A program made the position numbers and the translations under genes. From assembly GCA_013322215.1 (NCBI GenBank), contig JAAMEZ010000058.1:62001-126000 (forward strand): DNA of 64,000 nt. The letters run 5' to 3'. Shown here in pieces: positions 8,681 through 16,204 of the stretch (position 1 is the stretch's first letter; each line of letters begins with the position of its first letter). The notes under the pieces are model-generated. The model was not told the DNA's origin. It ran no database searches and saw only the letters and a list, made by a program, of their open reading frames with translations. The stretch is from Martinezella rhizogenes. Lineage in GTDB: Bacteria > Pseudomonadota > Alphaproteobacteria > Rhizobiales > Rhizobiaceae.

Positions 8681-9268
8681 TCAGGCCTCCGCCAGCAATC
8701 CCGAAGCCATCGTCCGGAAAGCGTCTATCGCCTTGGGCAGCACTTCCGCCGGATTGTCGCTGGCAGCAACCCAGAGGGCAGCATTCAGCGCTGCGCCCGA
8801 GAGGAGCCGGGCTGCCGCCTCCGCATCGACCGGCTTGACCACTTCTTGTTCCAGAAGCTTTGACACCGTCTGCCGGGTCCCCGCGAGACAGCTGTTCTGG
8901 CTGGGCCATTTCGAGGGATCGCCGAGCACCGCCGGCCCATCGAGCAGGACGATGCGCTGGACCTCCGGATCGAGCGCCATCTTGATATAGGCTTCACCTT
9001 CCGCAAGCAGGCCTTGCCAGCCGCCGCCCGCCTGTGCGCCGATTTCCTTTGCCCGCAACGCCAGCTCATTGTCGATCTGATCAACGACGGCAGCGAGCAA
9101 CCCACGCTTGTCTCCAAAATTATGATAGAGCGCGCCCCTCGTCAGACCGACATCCGCCGTTAACTCGTCCATCGACGCCGCGGCGAATCCTTTTTCGGCA
9201 AAGGCTTTTCGTGCGGCGGCAATCAGCTTGTTCCGGTTTTCTTCCATCGTTTCCAGGCGCTTTGCCAT
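8681..9268 (-). CDS. TetR/AcrR-family transcriptional regulator
   Basis: The 195-residue protein has an N-terminal TetR helix-turn-helix (about residues 12-58: FAEKGFAAASMDELTADVG, LTRGALYHNFGDKRGLL) and a C-terminal ligand domain resembling the TetR_C_33-type family. The start at 9268 is chosen because GAGGGT lies upstream; the longer frame to 9325 would run into the repeat array. It is divergent to the Rid gene and separated from it by three tandem 26-bp repeats that look like its operators. It probably represses itself and the Rid gene (inferred). Confidence 0.88.
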   Translation of the reverse strand: MAKRLETMEENRNKLIAAARKAFAEKGFAAASMDELTADVGLTRGALYHNFGDKRGLLAAVVDQIDNELALRAKEIGAQAGGGWQGLLAEGEAYIKMALDPEVQRIVLLDGPAVLGDPSKWPSQNSCLAGTRQTVSKLLEQEVVKPVDAEAAARLLSGAALNAALWVAASDNPAEVLPKAIDAFRTMASGLLAEA

Positions 9269-9285
9269 ATCACCCTCAATTTTCA

Positions 9286-9363
9286 CATACGTTTCGTATT
9301 TGAAATATTGACATACGCCGCGCATATGAATATCTCACATACATGCCGTATATCAAACAACAC
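9286..9363. promoter_or_regulatory. Three tandem 26-bp operator-like repeats
   Basis: CATAC recurs at 9286, 9312 and 9338, exactly 26 bases apart. Each unit contains an imperfect palindrome: ATACG-TTT-CGTAT (9287-9299), CATACGCCGCGCATATG (9312-9328) and ATAC-ATGCC-GTAT (9339-9351). The array lies between a tetR gene and its divergent neighbour, as expected for TetR operators. Binding by the adjacent regulator is inferred. Confidence 0.65.
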
Positions 9364-9434
9364 GGCGCTTTGGAATGGCCGCACAAGCTTGCGCCCATCC
9401 GATCTTTTGACATCAAAGCGAATGAGAGCCGAAT

Positions 9435-9860
9435 ATGATGACGACCAGGAATGCAATTTTCCCGAAGAACAGACACGCGCTTTACGAGGAGCATGGCTAT
9501 TCCGCCGCGATCCGCTCCGGCGATCTGCTGTTCGTTTCCGGCCAGGTCGGCAGCCGCACGGATGGAAGCGCGGAGCCGGATTTCGAAAAGCAGGTTCGCC
9601 TCGCCTTCGACAATCTAAAGGCAACCCTGGAAGCTGCAGGCTGCACCTTCGACGACATCATCGATGTCACCACGTTTCACACCGATCCTGAACAGCAGTT
9701 CGGTGCCATCATGACCGTCAAGAACGAGATCTTCACCGAGAAACCCTATCCGAACTGGACGGCAATCGGCGTCAACTGGCTGGCGGGCTTCGATTTCGAG
9801 ATCAAGGTTATTGCGCGCATTCCGGATGCCGGGAAGACGCGTGAGCCGCAGGCCGCTTGA
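9435..9860 (+). CDS. Rid-family (YjgF/YER057c/UK114) protein lacking the catalytic Arg
   Basis: The 141-residue protein has the Rid fold: GDLLFVSGQVG, FDNLKATLEAAG and DDIIDVTTFHTD. In RidA the enamine/imine deaminase Arg lies in a P-A-R-S-type motif; here the matching segment is YPNWTAIGV, with Trp108 at the Arg position. It therefore probably belongs to an Rid subgroup without RidA-type deaminase activity. Two ATG codons (9435, 9438) are possible starts. It is divergent to a tetR gene and likely under its control. Confidence 0.85.
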   Translation: MMTTRNAIFPKNRHALYEEHGYSAAIRSGDLLFVSGQVGSRTDGSAEPDFEKQVRLAFDNLKATLEAAGCTFDDIIDVTTFHTDPEQQFGAIMTVKNEIFTEKPYPNWTAIGVNWLAGFDFEIKVIARIPDAGKTREPQAA

Positions 9861-10009
9861 GGGTAAAGTCGAATCTCGGCCCGCGGTGGAAAATGGCCGT
9901 CGCGGGCCAGAAGTTGCCCTCAAGGCTAAATTGGTGCAGCCGCGCTTCCGGCCGTTGCGACATGTAAGAAAGTCGCTATTTTTCTTCGTCGATTAAACCG
10001 CGGATTTCG

Positions 10010-10927
10010 ATGATGAACGTTTCCACTCGCCCCGATCTAAGCGATATAAAACTTGGAGACTGGGTGGATCGCCGTTTGCCTGCAGCGTTGAGACCTTACA
10101 CGCGACTTGCGCGGCTGGATCGGCCGGTTGGCATTTGGCTCACGCTTTTTCCCTGCTGGGCAGCACTCATCCAAGCCTCACATGGTTTTCCAGATCTCAG
10201 ACAGCTGGCCATCTTCTCGCTGGGCGCATTGCTGATGAGAAGCGCAGGCTCGACCGTCAATGACATTGCGGATCGAAAATTCGATGGGCATGTCGAGCGG
10301 ACACGCTTTCGGCCATTGGCGAGCGGACAGATCGGCGTGCCGCAGGCTGCGCTGTTTCTTGCGGTGGAACTGGCGTTGGCTGCCTCGCTTCTATTCTTTC
10401 TGACGCCCTTTACGCGCCTCGTCGCGATCAGTGTCCTGCCCCTCGTCTTTGTCTATCCGTTCTGCAAGCGCTTCACATATTGGCCACAGGCCGTGCTTGG
10501 CGCGGCATTCAATTGGGGAATGCTGATGGCCTGGTCAGAAATCACAGGCACGATTCCCGTCGGGGCGGTTCTGATGTGGCTTGGAGCTATCGCCTGGCAG
10601 ATCGGGTACGATACCGTTTACGCCTATGTCGACGTTCGCGATGATACCCGACTGGGTTTGAAATCGACCGCAATTCTGTTCGGCCATCACGGCAAAGCAT
10701 GTATCGGTCTGCTTTATGCCATGACCGTCGTGGCATGGTCGGCTGGTGGATGGATGGCCGGGATGTCTGTGCCCTATGCCATCGGAATGCTTGTCATCGC
10801 AGCGCATCTCGGTTGGCAGATCTGGCGTCTTGACCTTTCGCGCCCCGAGATCAACTATCGCCTGTTTCTGGCGAATATTCTGACAGGCATATTGCTGGCC
10901 GCGGTGGCCTTTGTTGGAACCCTGTAA
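10010..10927 (+). CDS. ubiA: UbiA-family polyprenyltransferase (4-hydroxybenzoate type)
   Basis: This integral-membrane prenyltransferase joins a polyprenyl chain to 4-hydroxybenzoate in ubiquinone synthesis, or acts on a related acceptor. The 305-residue protein has the two Asp-rich motifs NDIADRKFD (from Asn84) and DVRDDTRLG, plus YDTVYAYVD and about eight hydrophobic helices. The first motif resembles the enterobacterial form (NDYADRKFD) rather than the NDLVDxxID form I recall from typical alphaproteobacterial UbiA, so it may be a second copy. Its substrate is not proven. It stands alone between the Rid gene and a methyltransferase. Confidence 0.82.
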   Translation: MMNVSTRPDLSDIKLGDWVDRRLPAALRPYTRLARLDRPVGIWLTLFPCWAALIQASHGFPDLRQLAIFSLGALLMRSAGSTVNDIADRKFDGHVERTRFRPLASGQIGVPQAALFLAVELALAASLLFFLTPFTRLVAISVLPLVFVYPFCKRFTYWPQAVLGAAFNWGMLMAWSEITGTIPVGAVLMWLGAIAWQIGYDTVYAYVDVRDDTRLGLKSTAILFGHHGKACIGLLYAMTVVAWSAGGWMAGMSVPYAIGMLVIAAHLGWQIWRLDLSRPEINYRLFLANILTGILLAAVAFVGTL

Positions 10928-11079
10928 GCGGACCAACTCCAAAGAGAGTTGGTGTGCGGCATTCCTCCATCATAGGCTAGCGATCGAAATCGGCCGAAAG
11001 CGGAAAACTGGCCATTGTTTCCACTCGCCAGAAGTAGCGAACTGGGGATTTTCCACCCCAGATCAGGAGGCATCCGAGC

Positions 11080-11877
11080 ATGTCGTCGATAACCTCTCGC
11101 AATGAAAAGCAGTATGCGGACAGCAAGAAGCTCGCCGCACGCGCCCGCCTCAACAGTGAATATACGATCGCCGAAACCGGCTGGTTTCCATGGGTGGTGC
11201 AGCAGCTTCCGTTGAAATCCGGCGATCGCATACTTGATATCGGCTGCGGCCCCGGCTGGTTCTGGGCGGTAACGGCGGCATCATTGCCGGGAAATCTCAA
11301 CCTCACGCTTGCCGATCTTTCTCCGGGCATGGTTCAGGAAGCCGTCGAGCGATGCAAGGCGTTGTCCTTTGCCGGCGTCACGGGTGAACGCGCCGATGCC
11401 GCGGCCCTGCCCTTTGCAGACGGCTCCTTCGATGTCGTCATCGCGATGCATATGTTCTATCACCTGCCGGACCCTTTCAAGGCCATCGCGGAAATGCACC
11501 GTGTGCTCAAACCGGGCGGCTACCTCGCGGTGACAACCAACGGCGCCGGCAACATGCGCAAGATGTATGAGCTGACCACGGTCTTCGGCAGCCCACCCTA
11601 CGATCCAGCCGGCGCGGCCTTTGGCTATGATGCCGCCGAACGGCTTCTGCAGACCCAGTTCGGAAATGTGAGGATGACAGAGCATCCGGCCCGCCTTCGC
11701 GTGACCGAGCCGGAAGACGTATATCTTGCCCTCACCTCCTATCCTCCCGGCGATGAGGCTGACGAAGCGCAGCTTGCCAAATTTCGCAAGGCGATTGCCG
11801 AGGCGTTCGAGGCTGGCAATGGCATGCTCGAAACCGAGAAGGAAACGGGGCTATTCATTAGCCGCAAGGAGGGTTGA
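11080..11877 (+). CDS. Class I SAM-dependent methyltransferase
   Basis: The 265-residue protein has a Methyltransf_11-type core: motif I ILDIGCGPGWFW, motif II-like LTLADLSPGM, DAAALPFADGSFDVVIAMHMFYHL and MHRVLKPGGYLAV. The substrate is unknown. It follows ubiA by 152 bases in the same direction; a role in quinone methylation is possible but unsupported, since UbiE and UbiG have other signature lengths. RBS AGGAGG lies upstream of the ATG. Confidence 0.85.
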   Translation: MSSITSRNEKQYADSKKLAARARLNSEYTIAETGWFPWVVQQLPLKSGDRILDIGCGPGWFWAVTAASLPGNLNLTLADLSPGMVQEAVERCKALSFAGVTGERADAAALPFADGSFDVVIAMHMFYHLPDPFKAIAEMHRVLKPGGYLAVTTNGAGNMRKMYELTTVFGSPPYDPAGAAFGYDAAERLLQTQFGNVRMTEHPARLRVTEPEDVYLALTSYPPGDEADEAQLAKFRKAIAEAFEAGNGMLETEKETGLFISRKEG

Positions 11878-11966
11878 GAGCATTTCCGCACACCGCCTTG
11901 TCAGTCCCGCTGCTAGTGCTGTGAGCTTCGCAATCATTCGAAGCGTATCGAGTTTGGGTACATAGC

Positions 11967-12134
11967 TTAGCGATCCTGCTTCTTATTTGATTTTGGCCAC
12001 GCAGAACGAAGGGTTGGCCAAAACTCCCGAAGAGCGATGATCAATGATGCCTCCCAGGGACGCCAAACAATCCTCAACATCTCGTAGTCAGAAGTTTTAG
12101 GTGGTTCTTTCTCGCGCGGCGCTTCATCGTGCAT
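11967..12134 (-). CDS. Small hypothetical protein
   Basis: A 55-residue frame starts at an ATG preceded by GGAGAGG with suitable spacing. The product is charged at both ends with a short hydrophobic middle (PWEASLIIALREFWPTL). I recognise no family. It lies in a less GC-rich gap of about 340 bases between the methyltransferase and mfd, which otherwise holds nothing I can name. The call rests on the ribosome site only. Confidence 0.4.
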   Translation of the reverse strand: MHDEAPREKEPPKTSDYEMLRIVWRPWEASLIIALREFWPTLRSAWPKSNKKQDR

Positions 12135-12219
12135 AAGCCTCTCCAACACAACAGACTACCGCGCATTCTTCGATCAAAGATCGGCGTCCGGATCAACTGC
12201 GAACCGATCAATATGCTCC

Positions 12220-15200
12220 CTACTTCGCCAATTCCGCCAGCTGCGTCATGATAACTGCCGCCCCCTGCAGCCGCTTTTCTGGCGTCGGCAGGTCGCGGGT
12301 CAGGAAGACGCTGTGGTCGGGGCGGATCTTTGCCATCGTGCCCTGCTTGGCGATGTAGCCGACGAGGTTGGCCGGGTTCGGGAATTCCTTATTGCGGAAC
12401 TGCACGACGACGCCCTTCGGGCCGGCATCCAGCTTTTCGACATTGGCGATGCGGCAGAGCGATTTGATGTAGACGATCTTGAGGAGATGCTGCACTTCGA
12501 TCGGCATCGGCCCGAAACGGTCGATCATTTCGGCACCGAAACCGTCGATTTCCTTGATTTCGGTGATCTCGCCGAGGCGGCGATAGAGCGCCATGCGTAG
12601 ATGCAGATCCGGCACGTAGTCGTCGGGGATCATGACCGGCGTGCCGACGGAGATCTGCGGCGACCAGCCGGTATCCTGGATTTCATCGACGCCCTTAACC
12701 TCGGCGACCGCCTCCTCAAGCATCTGCTGGTAAAGCTCGAAGCCGACTTCCTTGATATGGCCCGACTGCTCCTCGCCGAGCAGATTGCCGGCGCCGCGGA
12801 TATCGAGATCGTGGCTGGCCAGCTGGAAGCCGGCGCCGAGCGTATCCAGCGACTGCAACACCTTTAGGCGGCGCTCTGCCGTCGTCGTCAGCACCTTGTT
12901 GACCGGCAGCGTGAAGAGCGCGAAGGCTCGAACCTTAGAGCGCCCGACGCGGCCACGCAGCTGATAGAGCTGGGCGAGGCCGAACATATCGGCGCGGTGG
13001 ACGATCAGCGTGTTGGCCGTGGGTACGTCCAGGCCGGATTCAACGATGGTCGTCGACAGCAGCACGTCATAGCGGCCTTCGTAGAAGGCGTTCATGATGT
13101 CTTCCAGCTCGCCGGCCGGCATTTGGCCATGCGCAACCGCCACCTTCAGCTCCGGCACGTCCGATTGCAGGAACGCGTGGATATCGGCAAGGTCGGCGAG
13201 ACGCGGACAGACATAGAAGCTCTGGCCGCCGCGATAATGCTCGCGCATCAGTGTTTCGCGGATGACGAGGGAATCGAAGGGCGAGATGAAGGTGCGCACC
13301 GCCATCCGGTCGACCGGCGGCGTGGTGATGAGCGACAGCTCGCGCACGCCCGTCATCGCCAGCTGCAGCGTGCGCGGGATCGGCGTTGCCGACAGCGTCA
13401 GCACATGCACGTCGCTCTTCAGTTCCTTCAGGCGCTCCTTGTGCTTGACGCCGAAATGCTGCTCCTCATCGATGACGAGCAGGCCGAGATTGGCGAACTG
13501 GATGCCGGCGCCGAGAAGCGCGTGGGTACCGACGACGATATCGGTCTTGCCATCGGCCACTTCCTTCTTGGTGAGCGCCAGTTCCTTGGAGCCGACCAGC
13601 CGAGATGCCTGCTGTATCCGGATCGGCAGCCCACGGAAGCGCTCGGAGAAGGTCTTGAAATGTTGCCGAGAAAGCAGCGTCGTCGGCACGACGACGGCAA
13701 CCTGCACGCCGTTCATGGCCGCGACGAAGGCGGCGCGGAGCGCCACTTCGGTTTTTCCAAAGCCGACGTCGCCGCAGACCAGGCGATCCATCGGCCGGCC
13801 GGCGCCGAGATCCTCGCGCACTGCCTCGATCGCATTCATCTGGTCGTCGGTCTCGTCATAGGGGAAGCGCGCGGCAAACTCGTCGTAGAGACCATCCGGC
13901 GTACTGAGCACCGGCGCATGGCGCGTCAGGCGTTCAGCCGCGACGCGGATCAAGGCGCCGGCCATATCGAGCAGGCGCTTCTTGAGCTTGGCCTTGCGCA
14001 TCTGCCAGGCGCCACCGCCAAGCTTATCGAGCTGCGCCTCGGTACCCTCGCCGCCATAGCGCGAGAGCAGATCGATATTTTCGACCGGCAGGAATAGCTT
14101 CGCATCATCGGCGTAAAGCAGCTCAAGGCAGGCGTGCGGTGCGCCGGCAGCCTCAATGGTCCTCAGCCCGACGAAACGGCCGATGCCGTGCTCGGCATGA
14201 ACGACGATGGAACCTTCGTCCAGGCCTGCCACTTCCGAGATGAAATCGGCGGCGCGCTTGCGGCGCTTGGAGCGGCGCACCATGCGGTCGCCGAGAATGT
14301 CCTGTTCGCCGATAACGATCAGATCGCCGGCCTCGAAACCCGCTTCAAGGCTGAGAACGGCCGCTGCCGCTTCGCCCTTCGCCAAGCCGCCGAGGTCCTT
14401 GAAGGCCTCGATCGTCTTGACGCGCGCCAGCCCATGCTCGGACAGCACCTGCAGCAGACGATCGAGCGAACCTTCGGTCCAGGCCGAAATCAGTACCTTG
14501 CCGCCCGCAGCCCGCTTATCGGCGATATGCTTGACGACGGCATCGAAGACGTTGACGCGCTCGCTGTCGGCGCTCTCGGTGGCGGAACGCGCCCAGCGCG
14601 GCCCCTGCCGGGCATCGAGGCTGACGACGCGGCGCGCCTCACCCTCATGCTCGTTGAACGGCGAGATGCGGATGGCGCCGAAGGCATCGAGCGCATTACC
14701 AAAAGCTTTGCCATCCAGATAGAGCTGGCCCGGCGTCACGGGCTTATAGGGCGTGCCCTGCGCCATCTGCCCCTTGGCGGGCTGGCCGGATTGAAGGCGG
14801 GCGTCGTAATAGTCGAAGACGAGCTTGGAGCGCTCCTCGGCCGCCTCGCGCACGGTATGATCCGTCACCAGCCGGAAGCCCTTGAGATAGTCGAAGACGG
14901 TCTCCAGCTTCTCGTAGAAGAGCGGCAGCCAGTGTTCCATGCCGGCGTATCGCCGGCCCTCGGAAACCGCGACATAGAGCGCATCGTCGCGCGTGGCGGC
15001 GCCGAAGGCGGAGAGATAGTTCTTGCGGAAGCGGCTGATCGTATCCGGCGTCAGCGTCACTTCGCTCATCGGATTGAGATCGAGCGAGCGCACCTGCCCC
15101 GTCGTACGCTGACTGGCCGGATCGAAGCTGCGGATGCTTTCCAGCGTATCGCCGAAGAAATCCAGGCGCACCGGCTCTTCCGTACCGGGAACGAAAACAT

Positions 15201-15720
15201 CGAGAATGCCGCCGCGCACGGCATATTCGCCGACCTCGCGCACGGTCGCGACACGATCGAAGCCGTTACGCTCCAGGCGGGCTGCGATGTCGTCCATCCG
15301 GACCTGATTGCCCGGCCGGGCCGAGAATGCGAGGCTCTCAATGATGTCCTGAGGCGCGACCTTCTGCAGCATCGCGTTGACGGTCACCAGCACGACCGCC
15401 GCATGCGGCTTGCGATGATGGGCGATCAGTCCGGACAAAGCCGCAAGGCGCCGGGCCGAGGTATCGGAGCTTGGGGAAACGCGGTCGTAGGGAAGGCAAT
15501 CCCAGGCCGGCAAGGTGAGCACCGGAATTTCAGGCGCGATGAAGCCGAGCATCTGTTCGACATCGGCCATGTGCTGGCCGTCGGACATGACATAGGCGAC
15601 CGGCTGGCCGGCCTTTGCCATCTCGGCGATCAGGAAAGGCTCCAGGCCGGCCGGGACATGACCGATCGTCATCGGCTCGCTTGCGGCAAGCAGCTTCTTC
15701 GCGTCGAAACCGGGGATCAT
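12220..15720 (-). CDS. mfd: Transcription-repair coupling factor
   Basis: Mfd displaces RNA polymerase stalled at DNA lesions and recruits UvrA. The 1166-residue protein has all parts: an UvrB-like N-terminal region (1 to about 330), a CarD-like polymerase-interaction domain (near GSIVVHAEHGIGRFVGL), a RecG-like translocase with Walker A GDVGFGKTE, DEEQHFG and LRGRVGRSKVRAFALF, and the C-terminal TRCF domain. The ATG at 15720 overlaps the stop of sdhE by four bases, so the two genes are translationally coupled. Confidence 0.97.
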   Translation of the reverse strand: MIPGFDAKKLLAASEPMTIGHVPAGLEPFLIAEMAKAGQPVAYVMSDGQHMADVEQMLGFIAPEIPVLTLPAWDCLPYDRVSPSSDTSARRLAALSGLIAHHRKPHAAVVLVTVNAMLQKVAPQDIIESLAFSARPGNQVRMDDIAARLERNGFDRVATVREVGEYAVRGGILDVFVPGTEEPVRLDFFGDTLESIRSFDPASQRTTGQVRSLDLNPMSEVTLTPDTISRFRKNYLSAFGAATRDDALYVAVSEGRRYAGMEHWLPLFYEKLETVFDYLKGFRLVTDHTVREAAEERSKLVFDYYDARLQSGQPAKGQMAQGTPYKPVTPGQLYLDGKAFGNALDAFGAIRISPFNEHEGEARRVVSLDARQGPRWARSATESADSERVNVFDAVVKHIADKRAAGGKVLISAWTEGSLDRLLQVLSEHGLARVKTIEAFKDLGGLAKGEAAAAVLSLEAGFEAGDLIVIGEQDILGDRMVRRSKRRKRAADFISEVAGLDEGSIVVHAEHGIGRFVGLRTIEAAGAPHACLELLYADDAKLFLPVENIDLLSRYGGEGTEAQLDKLGGGAWQMRKAKLKKRLLDMAGALIRVAAERLTRHAPVLSTPDGLYDEFAARFPYDETDDQMNAIEAVREDLGAGRPMDRLVCGDVGFGKTEVALRAAFVAAMNGVQVAVVVPTTLLSRQHFKTFSERFRGLPIRIQQASRLVGSKELALTKKEVADGKTDIVVGTHALLGAGIQFANLGLLVIDEEQHFGVKHKERLKELKSDVHVLTLSATPIPRTLQLAMTGVRELSLITTPPVDRMAVRTFISPFDSLVIRETLMREHYRGGQSFYVCPRLADLADIHAFLQSDVPELKVAVAHGQMPAGELEDIMNAFYEGRYDVLLSTTIVESGLDVPTANTLIVHRADMFGLAQLYQLRGRVGRSKVRAFALFTLPVNKVLTTTAERRLKVLQSLDTLGAGFQLASHDLDIRGAGNLLGEEQSGHIKEVGFELYQQMLEEAVAEVKGVDEIQDTGWSPQISVGTPVMIPDDYVPDLHLRMALYRRLGEITEIKEIDGFGAEMIDRFGPMPIEVQHLLKIVYIKSLCRIANVEKLDAGPKGVVVQFRNKEFPNPANLVGYIAKQGTMAKIRPDHSVFLTRDLPTPEKRLQGAAVIMTQLAELAK

Positions 15721-16031
15721 TTGGTTAATCCGAACCTTTCGGCAATCTCTTCGAAGTCGGGCTTGTAGGAGGCCAGGCGTTCAAAGAGCGGTGTGCGCAG
15801 ATGCTGCGGCGTCGGCTCACTACCGAGGATCCACTTCAGAAGATCATTGTCCTCCTCGGCCATGATGCGCTCGAGCTCATCGAGGTCGGTCTCGGCGAGG
15901 CCCGGCAGCTCGTTATCGGCAAACTGGCCGAAGACGAGATCCATCTCGCGGATGCCGCGATGCCAGCAGCGGAAAAGGATGCGCCGACGACGGGGATCGA
16001 GATCGGCACTGCTGAGGGTAAGCCCAGTCAT
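15717..16031 (-). CDS. sdhE: FAD assembly factor SdhE
   Basis: SdhE promotes covalent flavinylation of SdhA in succinate dehydrogenase. The 104-residue protein has the family motif RRRILFRCWHRGIREMDLVFG (RGxxE) and ends with LFERLASYK. The start at 16031 fits RBS AAGGTG eight bases upstream. The gene overlaps mfd by four bases, a linkage often seen in rhizobia, and diverges from recG. Confidence 0.93.
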   Translation of the reverse strand: MTGLTLSSADLDPRRRRILFRCWHRGIREMDLVFGQFADNELPGLAETDLDELERIMAEEDNDLLKWILGSEPTPQHLRTPLFERLASYKPDFEEIAERFGLTK

Positions 16032-16204
16032 CAAGAACACCTTTATGTTGATGGGTCTCTATAAAACCAGCGTTGTAAGGTGGGAACCGGTTTTTCAGAA
16101 AAAAGCACCTGCAACGCAATTTTCCGGGGAGTGTCAGGCTCAATGGCGCCGAGTTCTCTGCCACCCCTTGCCAAATGCGCCCTGCACGTCGCATTTTGCC
16201 GGCC

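Noticed and set aside
14134..15768. 544-codon plus-strand ORF
   Set aside because: Antisense to mfd, with composition typical of a GC-rich shadow frame and no family motifs.
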